NCBI RefSeq assembly: GCF_020360975.1
Contig: NW_025408673.1
Span: forward strand, 1,302,001 to 1,366,000
Direction of reading: 5' to 3'
Length of the DNA: 64,000 nucleotides
From: Hirsutella rhossiliensis
Lineage: Eukaryota; Ascomycota; Sordariomycetes; Hypocreales; Ophiocordycipitaceae
Shown: positions 48,275-58,833 of the stretch, piece by piece
Layout: each line of letters opens with the position of its first letter
How positions within the stretch are numbered: the first letter of the stretch is position 1
Program-made: the position numbers and the translations under genes
Notes under the pieces: generated by a model
The model's database searches: none
What the model was told of the DNA's origin: nothing
The model's input: the letters and a program-made list of their open reading frames with translations, nothing else

Positions 48275-48341
48275 ATGTCGAAGTTCTAGATACCTCTAGC
48301 TAGGTCCCTAGTATAATCTTAATAATAATATAATAATTTAG
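48275..48341. repeat. Right end of inserted block with tail and target duplication
   Basis: TCTAGCTAGG...AATCTTAATAATAA ends the 27,106-48,328 insertion; TATAATAATTTAG at 48,329-48,341 duplicates 27,093-27,105. The tail of TAA units is repeated in longer form at 17,110-17,130 (reverse orientation). Gypsy D coding sequence resumes at 48,342. Confidence 0.7.
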
Positions 48342-49725
48342 CTACTAAATAAAATAAAAGGGATAACTATTTAAGTAAATTATTATAGGCTTTAGCGATA
48401 TAAATAAAAATAGTAACCGAACTAGCGGATATAAAATTAACTAATAAGACTTATATACTAACTAATATAGCTATATAACCTAGTATTTAATATAAATAAA
48501 ATAAAGGATATAATATAAAGATCTAAAGAGTTATTACTACTTTAAGGAAAGATCTTAAATAAATTAATAAAGAGCTTAAGTTAAGAGAAACTAGCTCTTA
48601 AAAGAAAGAATAAAGCTAATAAGATAAAATAAAGAATATCCCCTAGGAATACCGGAAATATAATAAACTCTTTAAGAAAGAACTTAAGATAGGGTTACTT
48701 AAATATAGCTAATAAGACTATAAAATTTATCTTAAGGATAGAATAACGCCGACGTTTTATAAGATCTATAACTTAAATAAAAACTAATTATAAACGCTAT
48801 ATAACTACCTTAACGAGAATCTATAAAAGGGATATATATAAACATTAATATCTAAAATAAGCTACCTAGTTATATTTATTTTAAAGAAAAATAGTAAGCT
48901 ATAATTAGTTATTAACTATAGATACTTAAATAATATTATAATAAAGGACCGAATACTATTACCGCTTATATCGGAACTATAAGATTAACTATATAGAAAA
49001 AAAAAGTTTATAGCCCTTAACCTTAAAGGCGCTTATAACTTAATATATATAAAGAAGGGATATAAATAGATAATAGCTTTTAGAACGAAATTCGGACTAT
49101 TTAAATATCTAGTAATACTATTTAAACTTATAAATATACTAGCTACCTTTTAATAAATAATTAATAATATCCTATATAAATACTTAGATATCTTTATAGT
49201 AGTATACTTAGATAATATCTTAATCTTCTTAAATACCTTAGAAGAATATAAGGAGTATATCTATAAGGTACTCTATATACTTTAAAATATAAAGTTATTA
49301 GTTAAACTAGAAAAAAGTAAGTTTTATATATAGAAAGTAAACTTCCTTAAATATACGATCTTACTAAGAGAGATATAAATATAATAAGATAAGATTAACT
49401 TAGTTAAAGAATAGCTAATACTAAAGAATATTAAGGATATATAAAGTTTCCTAGGATTTATAAATTACTACTAACGATTTATTAAAGATTTTAAAAAGAT
49501 TATAGTACTAATATATAACTTAATAAAAAAGGAAAAAGAATTTATATAGGACGATAAAGCTAATAAAGCTTTTAAATATATTAAAACTATAATTATATAA
49601 GAACTAGTCTTAACTACCTTTAACCTAGAACGATAAATCGAACTTAAAACCGATATATTAGACTTTACTCTAAGAGTATAAATCGGATAAAAAGATAATA
49701 AAGAAAGACTATAACTAATTATATT
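48342..49725 (+). pseudogene. Gypsy D reverse transcriptase and start of RNase H
   Basis: Continues the frame left at 27,105. RT blocks in order: ITPTFYKIYNLNKN (48,745), YLVIFILKKNSKLQLVINY (48,860), PLISEL, FIALNLKGAYNLI (49,005; first Asp read as Asn), AFRTKFGLFKYLVI (49,078), TFQQIINNIL, and YLDNILIF at 49,202-49,230 (YLDD with the second Asp lost). The RNase H start is cut at 49,725 by the MULE target duplication. Stops are TAA/TAG only. Confidence 0.88.
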
Positions 49726-49890
49726 AAGTATTGCTATTTATATAATAGTATATTGCTGTTTGCACACTCGACCTATTTTTAAGATACGTACCAAAGCTAG
49801 CCCGCCCCGCCTATTTATACCGCGCGCGCCTGGCAAGTACCCGTACCGCCTAAATGCCCGCACCCGCGCCTGCGCCCGCCCGCATACACA
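49726..49890 (+). repeat. MULE left terminal inverted repeat
   Basis: Pairs with 52,556-52,710. Contains TTTTTAAGATACG, CCGCCCCGCC, the GCGCGCGCC block and CCCGCACCCGCGCCT. Less mutated than its partner: TTGCACACTCG here is TATATACTCG in the other copy. Confidence 0.85.
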
Positions 49891-50011
49891 TAAGAGGCAA
49901 TAAAGGCCATATAACGCATGCCTCTTAATTCGCTCAAATAACGCATTTCCGGGCCTTGAGCTCGAAGTTACAACAATCGGCCCGTCAATTAACCCGGCTC
50001 CTCCTTGGCCC

Positions 50012-52450
50012 TTACGGCTGTGTAGGCGGCGGCGGCGTCGCCGCCTCAATTGCATCCCACTTAACGATCCCTCCAACGCCTAACGAAGCCGGCTGCCCTG
50101 ACGAAGCCGGCTGCCCTGACGAAGCCGGCTGCCCTGACGAAGCCGGCTGCCCTGACGAAGCCGGCTGCCCTGACGAAGCCGGCGGCGCGCCCCTCCTGCC
50201 GCGTCCTCCTCTTGATCCCCTTCCCCTTGTATTTCCTCGAGCTAATGATCCTTGTTGTGACGCTGCGAGAGACCGCGGGCTATAGCTAAGTTCATCAATC
50301 TCGTCGCGCCCCCGGCGCCTTCGAACGCTTACGTTAAGCCGCCTTAAGCTAGCCTGACTCGAATTAGGTAGCTGGGATGCCCTTATAGCCGGCTGTGACT
50401 GTGATGCCGTCTGTGATGCTGTCTGTGATACCCTCGCTGTGAGGGAGCTTGGTATAGGTAGCTTATTATTACGGGGCCGGCCGCGTATAATAGTAATAAC
50501 GTCGGGGTCGCGGATTCGTAGCAATAGCTCCTCGAGGTCCTAATAGTAGTAATTAGTATTAAATTTAGCTAAAAAGGGGGGGGGTCTTTACCAACGGCTT
50601 CTTAAGCTACCATCGCGAGAGAATATCACGCTTTTTAAGCGTTAACCTAGCTTAAAGGCGTTAAAGGATTATGTATGCATAAGGCAGCCTAAGTTAGTGT
50701 ATAAATCGCCTACTATAAGGCCGCAATAGCTATAGCTCCCGCGTTAGTAAAGGCATCGCGGCGAGGGCAAGCCTATATTATATAGTAAGTAGGTTAACTG
50801 CTTCGTAGGTGATTTTCATACTAAGATCCCCGAGCTAAGTCTGCCTAAGGAACTAACGCCTTTATCGTATCTCTTACCGGGCAGCCGTTTATATATATAT
50901 TATCTCTTTATTCTTAATTATCTATATAAGGGCATCGTAAAGATATAAGAGGTTAGAGGTACCTATAACTAAATAAGACTTTATATCCTTATAGGCGGTC
51001 TTAACTAGGCTATTTACCCGCTGCCCGAAGTTACGATATTAGCTAATAAAGCAGCCTGCCTACTACTCACGCCACGGTATATATTCGTTCGAGATATATA
51101 TTACGATATGCCCTTAGTGTTAACTAAAGGTCTTATCGAGCTGCCGCTACGCCTTATAGAAATCCGCTTCGGTTTTCGAGTAAATAACGCGCTTCTAAGC
51201 TAGGAATATTCCTTTACGGCTAAATTCGACTTCCCTATCGTCTAGACTAAACGTAGTAGCGGTAGCGGCGTTAGCGGCTCCTTATTCGGTAGCTTCTCGA
51301 GCGAGGATAGCTTCTGCTTCCTAAGGAACCTCTGCATTAATAGAGTTTTTAGGGCTATTAGGATCTACTAGGTCTTTCTAGCGGGACTAGATTCGAGCCC
51401 GAATATTGCTATTAACGTAGAATATATAGAGTTATTATTACGTTAAGGGGAAAATATAAAGGAGGGCGTTTTTAAGGGCAGCTTCTTTATCCGTAATAAC
51501 TATAGAGGGCTCTTATACCCTAACCTATATATAAAGAGCGTTAAGGGACTTATATAGCTACTAGTATCCCTCTTCTTTCTCTAAGTTAATAAGGCTAAAG
51601 GCGAAGTTAGCTAGGGACTTCTAGTTAGTAACTCTAGTAACCTAGAAAAGGAAGAGACTAAAGCGGTTGGTTTTATATATATTATCGAGGCTAAGAACCT
51701 TAGGGAAACGTTTCTATATCTTTTAATACTATAGATAAGTCTATAATACGCCTTAAATCTTATTTTTATTATATAGGTCGAATTTAACGTAATAGGGAAG
51801 ATCGCTTACCTAAAGATACCGTAAAAACGCTTATATTGCCGTTATACCGCTAAGAGCTTTAAAACGGATCTTTTAGCGGTCGTTATAGATATCTTTAATA
51901 CGAAAGAACGCTATTAAAGGTTCAGCTTTACGTAAGATAGTTAATATCTCTCGAGCCGGTAGTGCTTTATATTAAGAGAGGTTCCGCTCGAGAGCTTACT
52001 ATATATTAGTCCGCCGGCGATAAATATTATATATAGAGGGATTAAGGGAAGGCCCGTAGATATAGCGATCCTTAGTAATACGAAAATCCTACTTCTAAGC
52101 TTCCTCGTTGCGTAACGCTATTATAACGAGGCGGAAGGGGCAGTTAAGCTTTTAGGTAGAAGATTTACGTAGCCTAGTGCTTAATAAAGCTCGCCGCGGG
52201 CCACGATCGCATATAAAGAGGAGTCGTGTTGCAATAGAGACCCTATTAACATCTCGCTTATATATGCTTAACCGCTTAATAACCGCGGCGCCGTTCTCGC
52301 GAAGGAAGCCTTAGACGAAGTTATATGCCCCGTCGTAGGTTTCGAAGCCTAGGGAAGGCGGCAGGGGCGGGATCGTGTCTTCTCGTTCTTAGTAGGCATC
52401 GCGGGTATCGTAGGCATTATCTAACGTATTAAGGAGGGAGAGAAGGGGGT
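50012..52450 (-). pseudogene. MULE transposase
   Basis: Catalyses cut-and-paste transposition. On the minus strand the core near 51,600-51,400 reads FAFSLIN-EKEEGY, then SIVITDKEAALKNAL, LYIFPL and YIFYVNSNI, matching the MULE DDE domain (ITDxExAL...CxWHxxxN). The core has only TAA/TAG stops. From 50,524 down to the stop at 50,012 the frame is open for 170 codons. This C-terminal tail holds an AT-hook-like RGRPRNNK motif near its start, a basic Arg/Gly stretch (RGRGSRGGRGRRG) and six ASSGQP-type hexapeptide units. N-terminal limit estimated. Inactive because of the stops. Confidence 0.78.
50082..50183 (+). repeat. 18-bp tandem repeat in the transposase tail
   Basis: Five complete and one partial copies of an 18-bp unit, GACGAAGCCGGCTGCCCT, almost without variation. 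The unit is a whole number of codons and encodes repeated Ala-Ser-Ser-Gly-Gln-Pro on the minus strand. The near identity in a region otherwise full of mutations suggests recent expansion or protection from RIP. Confidence 0.9.
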
Positions 52451-52489
52451 CTATCGCAGCGCTAGTAATAGCTTTAAATTTAGTATATA

Positions 52490-52556
52490 TATATAGGTTG
52501 TATATATATAGGTTATATATATATAGGTTATATATACGGGTTATATATATATATAG
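52490..52556. repeat. TA-rich tandem repeat beside the right MULE terminus
   Basis: Four imperfect units of about 15-17 bp with TATATATATAGGTT, followed by the GC-rich TIR. Absent from the left terminus. Confidence 0.65.
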
Positions 52557-52710
52557 GCGGGCGTAGGCGCGGGTGCGGGCATTTAGGCGGTACGGGTACT
52601 TACTAGGCGCGCGCGGTATAAATAGGCGGGGCGGGCTAGCTTTAGTGCGTATCTTAAAAATAGGTCGAGTATATAAATAGCAATATACTATTATATAAAT
52701 AGCAATACTT
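52556..52710 (-). repeat. MULE right terminal inverted repeat
   Basis: Reverse complement of the left TIR, with more transitions at CpA/TpG sites. Ends AGCAATACTT immediately before the ATTATATT duplication. Confidence 0.85.
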
Positions 52711-52718
52711 ATTATATT

Positions 52719-52740
52719 TTACTTAAAGAAACTATATAGC
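52719..52740 (+). pseudogene. Gypsy D RNase H, sliver between MULE and solo LTR C3
   Basis: Only 22 bp of gypsy D lie between two independent insertions; they encode the end of the FYSRKLS-like RNase H motif (read FYLKKLYS with the upstream codons). The last five bases, ATAGC, are the target duplication of C3. Confidence 0.7.
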
Positions 52741-53308
52741 TCTAAATATATATAAGTAAAAGCGGAATTTTAGGAAATTAAGGAATTACGTAAGACTACG
52801 TAATAGAGGGGAAGAAGGAGTATAAGGTAGGATTTTCAACGGAATTTATTAGTAGTATATTAGTATATAGAAGAGGTATTAAAGTTAATAATCCTATCTT
52901 TATCTACTAGCGGATATGCTATCTTATATAGATAATTATAGCTAAACGGAAGAACCTTTTAGGACTAGATTTAAGCTACCGTATAGCCCTAAGACTAAGG
53001 AATTCCGTAATACCTTAAGTAAATCTAGAAGTGTCTTAGTTCTACTAATATTCGTATTTAAAGGAGGTTAGTCGTGCCGGTATTCTTAAGAGGTCTTAGC
53101 TAGTATTCTAAGCTAGCTCTATTCCTTCGATTCCCGATTTTACGATAACCCGCAACCCGTTTAATATATAATAATATATAAAATAACGAGCGATTCTTAT
53201 TCTATAGGATAGGATTTTATCTATAATTAATATACTACTTATTAGCTTATATAATCGGGAGAGTATATTATAGCTGCTTTATTTATAGTAGGAATACTAT
53301 TCCTTATA
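52741..53308 (+). repeat. Solo LTR C3 (568 bp)
   Basis: Third copy, same orientation as C1, flanked by ATAGC at 52,736-52,740 and 53,309-53,313. Exactly the same length as C1 and C2 but much more RIPed (for example GATATGCTATC where C1 has GACATGCTGTC), so it is probably the oldest insertion. It splits gypsy D RNase H just before the ELNY motif. Confidence 0.87.
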
Positions 53309-53313
53309 ATAGC

Positions 53314-54168
53314 ATAGAACTTAATTACCTTATCTATAATAAAGAATTCCTTATAATTATTTAAGCTTTTAAGGAATTTTAATACTACCTTCTTAAAAGT
53401 AAATATAAAGTTAAGGTCTATATAGCTTATAAGAATATCTTATACTTTATAATAATATAATAGTTAAACGGACGATAGATCTAATAGGCCGAATATCTAT
53501 TAGAATTCGACTATAAAATAATCTATAAAAAAGGAATAAAAAACGGTCGAGCTAACGCCCTTAGTCGACGAAGCGATTACGATATAAGAGCACCTACGGC
53601 GAAAGGATAGCTCTTAGAAATTAACGAAAATAAGAACTACTAATAACGATAGCTAAATATAATATTTAAAGTATAGCCTAATAACTTAATATACTAAAAT
53701 ATCCTAAAATAGATAAAAGAATATAAAGTACTAAACGGATCTAATATAGAATATTTAGAAGTTTTAATATATAAAAATAAAATCTAAATACTACTAGAAT
53801 TATAAGATAAAGTTATATAAGATATATATAAATATTTAATATATAGATACTAAGGAATCTAAAGAATAATAAAATATATTAAATAATAATATAACTTCTT
53901 ATAGCTTAAAGAAGTAATATAATAAGTTATTAAAGAATAGAAACTTTCTATATAAAGTAAAGCTAAATAATATAAACTATATAGAGAATTATAACTACTA
54001 TTAATACTAAAGAAACTATAGGATTTAATAGCTTTTAACTATATTATAAAGCTATTACTATTAAAAGAATTTATAACTAACGTTAAGTATAATAGTATAT
54101 TTATTACTACTAATAGATTAATTAAGTATAGATACTTTATACTATATAAAAAAGTAAGTAATATAAAA
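53314..54168 (+). pseudogene. Gypsy D RNase H end and integrase N-terminal half
   Basis: RNase H resumes with ELNYLIYNKEFL then AFKEF-YYLLKSKYKV, YKNILYFII, and the linker QAEYLLEFDYKIIYKKG ending RANALSRR near 53,560. The integrase follows with a degraded HHCC region (53,830-53,990) and the DDE core start DFIIKLLL-like at 54,025-54,060 and IFITTNRLIKYRYFI near 54,100. Cut at 54,168 by the TAAAA duplication of solo LTR F1. Confidence 0.83.
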
Positions 54169-54654
54169 GTCTCGCGAAGAGAGATACGAGAAGTATATAT
54201 AAAATATATAAAGGTAAAATTAGAAGTAAGGGGTCGGATAGGCAGGGCAGAGGGATTTAATTCTTATAGGAGCAGCAATAAAGGTAGGGGAGTAATTGTT
54301 ATATTGCCTTAATTATCTTTCTTTCCTCTATCTAACGCCCCTCTTTATACCCGTCTAGCATCTTAATTAACAAAGAAGATCCTGCTTAAAGAAGCTCCTA
54401 ATATCCCTTTAACTACCGAGCTTTTTACCGGTTTTTTCCCCTCCTTTCTAGCCGTTGCCGGTATATCCGTCTTATCTCTCGCTACCTCTATAGGCAGCTA
54501 TCGCTACTTCTACTTCCCCTTATACCCCTACCCTCCTTTCTATACCTCTTTTTAGCTCCTTCTTCCTTCTTTTATACCGGGTGTTTTTAGCTTCCTTGGT
54601 CCCTCTTACTAAGGGATATCTTAGAGAACTACGAAATTAGGCCACGCTTCGCGA
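54169..54654 (-). repeat. Solo LTR F1 (486 bp), weakly mutated
   Basis: Flanked by TAAAA at 54,164-54,168 and 54,655-54,659; termini TCGCGAAG...CTTCGCGA are perfect inverted repeats. Interrupts the gypsy D integrase, which rejoins as KVSN-KELVYIFL. Orientation is given relative to the related copy at 58,834. CpA/TpG sites are frequent, so it is recent or too short for RIP. No coding sequence. A long polypyrimidine stretch fills 54,420-54,580. Confidence 0.78.
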
Positions 54655-54659
54655 TAAAA

Positions 54660-55540
54660 AGAGCTAGTATATATATTCCTATAAACTATTATTAGTAATT
54701 ATAAACTATTAAATAAGATTACTTTTAATAAAAGAAGTATATTTATAGCTAAGTTTTAGTAAGCTCTTATAATATAATTAAGGATAAAATATAAGTTTAG
54801 TATAGCTTATTACCTATAGATAGATAGATAAATAAAACGACTTAACTAAACGCTTAAATAATATTTATAATACTATATTAATTATAAATAAAACAATTAA
54901 GTTTAATAGCTATTAATAGTATAACCAGCTTATAATAGCTTAGTTATAAAAATAACTAAGCTCTTACTAGTATATACTAATTATAGATATAACTTAAAAG
55001 TATTTAAGGTTACTTAATAAGGACTATAAGTAAAACAAGCGATAGTATAAGTAAATTAGCTATAAAAATTATATAAAGAAATATAATAAGAACTTTAATT
55101 TATTAGAAAATAAATATCTACTTATTATAATCGGAAAAGATTAAAGGGACTAATCTTTTAAGAGGGAGATATAGTCTACCTTATATAATATAATATTAAA
55201 ATAAAACGACTAAGTAATAGATTAGATTTTAAGAAACGTAGACTATTTAAGGTTAAAAAAACTATTTTAATTCTAACTATAAACTTTCGCTATTATTAAT
55301 AATATAGATATACCTAATATTTTATATCTTATTATTAGAACTAGCGCTATAAAACGCTAAACTATAAGAAAAAATTAAAGTTAATAATAATTAAGAATAT
55401 AAAGCTAAGTAAATACTAGATATAAGAAAATAAGGTTAGTAATAAGAATACCTTATTAAATAGAAAGGATATAGTTTAAAGGAAAATACCTAGGAACTAC
55501 TTAAGTACTTAACTTACTATAGTTCTCTACTTTAATAGTT
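54660..55540 (+). pseudogene. Gypsy D integrase C-terminal half and chromodomain
   Basis: Integrase continues ELVYIFL-TIISNYKLLNKI (second Asp region, 54,670-54,740), then the C-terminal barrel. FHISLLEL lies near 55,330. The chromodomain at about 55,400-55,520 reads EYKVKQILDTRE then EYLIKQKGYSLKENTQEPLKYL, matching EYLVKWKGY...NTWEP with Trp turned to stop or Gln. Integrase chromodomains direct chromoviruses to heterochromatin marked by H3K9 methylation; the nested surroundings are consistent with that. Confidence 0.83.
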
Positions 55541-56283
55541 CTATTAAGTAAACCCTTACTTAGAAATATAAGGTTACTAAGAGTAATATCTTAGTTTAAT
55601 ATATTTAAGGTATTAAACGATTAAACCTCGCTAATAGTAATAGTTTCCTTATTCGATAAATAAACTAATTCGTCTTAAAAAGAACGCGTTATACTATCTT
55701 CTTTATTAATAGCTTATATACCCCGCTAAAATAACTTACTACCTTAGTCCTTTAAGAAACGCTTCTATTTCCTAATCTAAGCTAAGTAAGCTATCGCTTC
55801 CTTTAACGCTTCTTTTACTTTCTATTCGTTTAAACTAATCTTTTACTATTAATTTATAATATAATAAACTAGAAAAGAAGGAATATTAGTAAAAAGAATA
55901 ATAAGGAAGGAAAGGGATAAAATAAATAGGCGGACGCTATATTATAACTATTATAAGCACGGCCTATAAAAGTATATTTAAAATACCGATTAAAACGCTC
56001 GCCGACCTTATAAGTTAGGCTTAACCGAAAATAATAAAAGTAAGGTATTATTTTAATACTATAGATCTTAGTCTAGGATACTAGCTTTAATTATTAACGC
56101 GGTTTATCGGAATTATAAGAATAGGATTTTTAAATATAACTAGATATACTATTAGTAGTTTATATTAAAAGGATAAAGGAATAAAGAACGATATACTTAT
56201 ATATAATATAATAAGGGTATAATTATATATAGCGGCTAAGGTAGTAGGTCTTAAAGGTAAAACTAAAAGGAGGGGAGGCATCT
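55541..56283 (+). other. Gypsy D 3' untranslated region with polypurine tract
   Basis: No ORF beyond chance. The last purine run, AAAAGGAGGGGAGGCA at 56,265-56,280, lies just before the 3' LTR at 56,284 and is the likely polypurine tract. The rest is RIPed AT-rich sequence. Confidence 0.6.
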
Positions 56284-56706
56284 TATTATAATTATAGTCT
56301 AGCGAACCGCGGGGACTAATATATATTATAAGGATATATAATATAAGGAGCAAGGAATATTAAACGGACTAATAGGCTAATTAAGTTTAGAGTAATAGGT
56401 TACTTTAGCGCTCCTAGGCGATAGGATTACTTAGTACTCTCGGCGATCTAAGGAAGCTCTTAAGATATATAAGGAAAGAATAAAACACTCCTTTAAATAA
56501 ATAGCTCGATAGCTTTTAATATTATAATTATTATAATCTTTATTACGATCTTATCTTTAATTTTAATTACTTAATTACTTAGTTATAGCTTATAGTCTAT
56601 AACCTCTAACTTATTACTAACGTAATATACTTATTATTACTTAGACTATACCTTATTATATCTATTAATATAAACCCTTTAATAGGTTTATCCCTTAAGA
56701 ATAATA
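56284..56706 (+). repeat. Gypsy D 3' LTR
   Basis: 423 bp, homologous to 23,597-24,068 with one internal deletion in the GCGCTTTAGCGCT repeat region. Ends TTAAGAATAATA. The following CTAGT resembles TTAGT before the 5' LTR. Confidence 0.82.
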
Positions 56707-58267
56707 CTAGTTATTATAGTTAAGCGGTCGTTAATAAAAAGGTTAAATAAAACTTATAATAGTAAACTTTTATATACTTATAGTCTTAAAGGATATATAA
56801 TAGGCTGTCTTAGTAATATCGAAAGCCTTAGCTAAATACTATATTATAATAGTAAGATAGCGCTAATTAGCCTCCTTAAATATAAGTATACTTATATTTA
56901 AGCTATTATCGTTAGTATCCTTATTATTAGTCTTTAACTTATTAAGCTTATATAGGTACTTAACGATAGTAACTATATTAGCTTAGTTACTAAATATAAG
57001 AGTAGCGGCTTTAAGAAAGATTAGCTTATTAATCGTAATATTTAAAGTTAAGGGAAAACTTACTTAATTATAGGTCGCGGTATATCTATAATACTACTTA
57101 TAGCGCGTTAAGGAAACCCCTAAGAAAATATAGCTAATTAAAAGTACCTTAATAAGCTTAGGCTTAGTTATACTATACTTCTTAATAACTATCTTAAATT
57201 AATATATATACTAAAGCTTATAAGGGATAACCCCCTAAGCTTTAACTAAGCGGGCTTTAGCCTTAAATTAAGTATGCTTTTTTATAAAAGCGCGACCGCT
57301 TTATACTATTACTTAAGTACCCTTATTTCTAGCGCTACTATTCTTAGGTTTATTAATAAAAGGAGTTAAATTATAGCTGTTTTATTATTACCGTTATTAT
57401 TATCTTAGCCCTTATTTAGCTAGGCCTTATTATTAATATTAGCCTACTTATTTTAAGGAGCGGCCTAAGCGATAATCTCTTATTAGCTAGAGCCGCCCTA
57501 TTAAAATAAAGTAGCTAGGTTATTAGCACTTACTTAGGAGCGCCTAAGTATAATCTCCTCGCTAGTATTAGTATTACTAATAAGGGTAATAGACTTATAA
57601 GTTTCTTAGCCTATAGAGGTAAGCTTATTAATAGTTAAAGTTAAGGTATTTAGTAGGGTAATAAGCGTATAACCCTTACTAATATTAAGTCCTAGACTAA
57701 AAGTCTTTTAAGACTAAGATTCCCTTATACCTTTCTTAGCTTTCTTTACTAAAAGAGAACTAGCGTTACTATAAGACTTTTAAGCTAATCGCTTATACTT
57801 TAAGGGCGAACCCGCTACTACTTACTCCTATATATAGTATAGGAAATCGGCGTTATAGTTCTTTATTTTCTTTAGCGTAAAAGGTATTATCGTTAATAAA
57901 TCGTTAATAAAAAGTAATATAAAAAGGTATAAGGGATTAATAAAAAAAGGTATAAAACTTTATAGTAATTATAAGTAAAAGAGTTAAAGAAAAGAAGAAA
58001 ATAAAAAAGTAAGAGATATATATATATACTCTTTATATTATAGTAACGCGGCCGATATATAAGTAATACTATAATAGCTACTTAGTAGTAATAGCTAATA
58101 TAATAACTATTAATACTATAAAGTATAGACTAACGTATAATTATATAGGTATATATATACGATATATAACTAAAACTACCTCTCCTTTTAACTAAATATA
58201 TATAGTATAGTAAAAGTAATATATATTAAAGATATAGCTAAGACGTTTATATAAAAAGGGAGATAAT
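56707..58267 (-). pseudogene. Unidentified RIPed ORF
   Basis: The minus strand contains a frame with Gln-type stops, clearest between about 57,380 and 56,740: FIKKHT, KARLVKA, VIPYKLQYIY, KYSITKPKLIKVLLISYIF, LTRYKQYYRYTATYN, SFPLTLNITINKLIFLKAA. Further upstream the frame is Asn/Gln/Ser-rich (57,380-57,830). No family recognised; it could be gag or an ORF1. Outer limits are those of the gap between neighbouring elements. Confidence 0.4.
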
Positions 58268-58525
58268 TATAAGAGCGCTACTAAGAAGTATAAGCTAATA
58301 AAGTACTTAGGTATATAGTACTAATATATTAGTAGGGTATTAGTAGGAAATTATACTTACCTTACTTATATATTATTAACTACTTACTACTTTAATTAAA
58401 GAAAAGAAATCCCTTTTTTTATAAGCTTTTATCTTATAATAAGAAGAATATAATATATATAGTATAGTACCTCTAGCTATCTTTACTACCTAACTAATCG
58501 TAATATAATATATATTCCCTTATAT
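58268..58525 (+). repeat. Left inverted repeat of the 58.3-61.6 kb element
   Basis: Matches the reverse complement of 61,297-61,551 with scattered transitions. The right copy keeps a few more unmutated sites, e.g. TAAGTGC where the left has the complement of TAAGTAC. Confidence 0.7.
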
Positions 58526-58699
58526 TCTTAAGCTAATACTAATATATATAGAACTATTTTCTTTTTTATTAGTATAAAAAGACTTATATTTTATATTATT
58601 ATAGTTATTATAAGTCTTACTATTAGCGACTAAGCCTTTAATACCTTAAGCTTAATAACTATATTTATTATAAAGTATAGCTTAATTTATATTCTTAGA

Positions 58700-58826
58700 G
58701 ATATCCCTTAGTAATAAAGACCTAGGAAGCTAAAAAATACTAATATAGAAAGAAAAAAGATAGAGCTAAAAGGAGGTATAAAAAAGAAGGTAGGGGTATA
58801 AAGGGAAGTAAAAGTAGCGATAGCGT
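58700..58826 (+). repeat. Fragment of F-family LTR
   Basis: GAGATATCCCTTAGTAATAAAG through AAAAGTAGCGATAGCG repeats the start of the adjacent F2 copy, so a partial copy sits directly upstream of a complete one. Written as a fragment because the first 40 bp and last 300 bp of F are absent. Confidence 0.6.
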
Positions 58827-58833
58827 TTTATTA

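Larger units (their letters stand above)
49726..52710 (-). mobile_element. Mutator-like DNA transposon (MULE)
   Basis: 2,985 bp bounded by terminal inverted repeats of about 155-165 bp (49,726-49,890 and 52,556-52,710) and an 8-bp duplication ATTATATT at 49,718-49,725 and 52,711-52,718. It splits the gypsy D RNase H frame, which rejoins cleanly when the element and one duplication are removed. The minus strand carries a transposase with MULE motifs. Termini AAGTATTGCT...AGCAATACTT. The transposase core is RIPed but the left third (49,740-50,530) keeps CpA/TpG. Confidence 0.85.
23597..56706 (+). mobile_element. Gypsy D: chromodomain Ty3/gypsy element expanded by nested insertions
   Basis: The 5' LTR (23,597-24,068) and 3' LTR (56,284-56,706) belong to one family, and the coding order between them is gag, protease | RT, RNase H | integrase, chromodomain. 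Removing the 27,106-48,328 block (13-bp TSD), the MULE (8-bp TSD), solo LTR C3 (5-bp TSD) and solo LTR F1 (5-bp TSD) leaves about 7.8 kb, a normal gypsy length, and restores the RT, RNase H and integrase frames across each junction. Its own target duplication is imperfect (TTAGT at left, CTAGT at right). It is the oldest element in this nest and is fully RIPed. Confidence 0.82.

Noticed and set aside
49738..50076. 112-residue minus-strand ORF at the MULE left end
   Set aside because: It runs through the terminal inverted repeat and is in a different frame from the transposase; the GC-rich TIR keeps all frames open.
50082..50183. CRISPR-like regularly spaced repeat
   Set aside because: The 18-bp units are head-to-tail with no spacers and keep codon phase; it is a minisatellite in a coding tail.
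49956..50285. 109-residue plus-strand ORF with repeated DEAGCP units
   Set aside because: It is the antisense reading of the 18-bp tandem repeat in the MULE transposase tail; the minus frame is longer and continues the transposase core.
56165..56353. 62-residue minus-strand ORF
   Set aside because: It overlaps the gypsy D 3' LTR and polypurine tract, and is built of AT-rich low-complexity codons.
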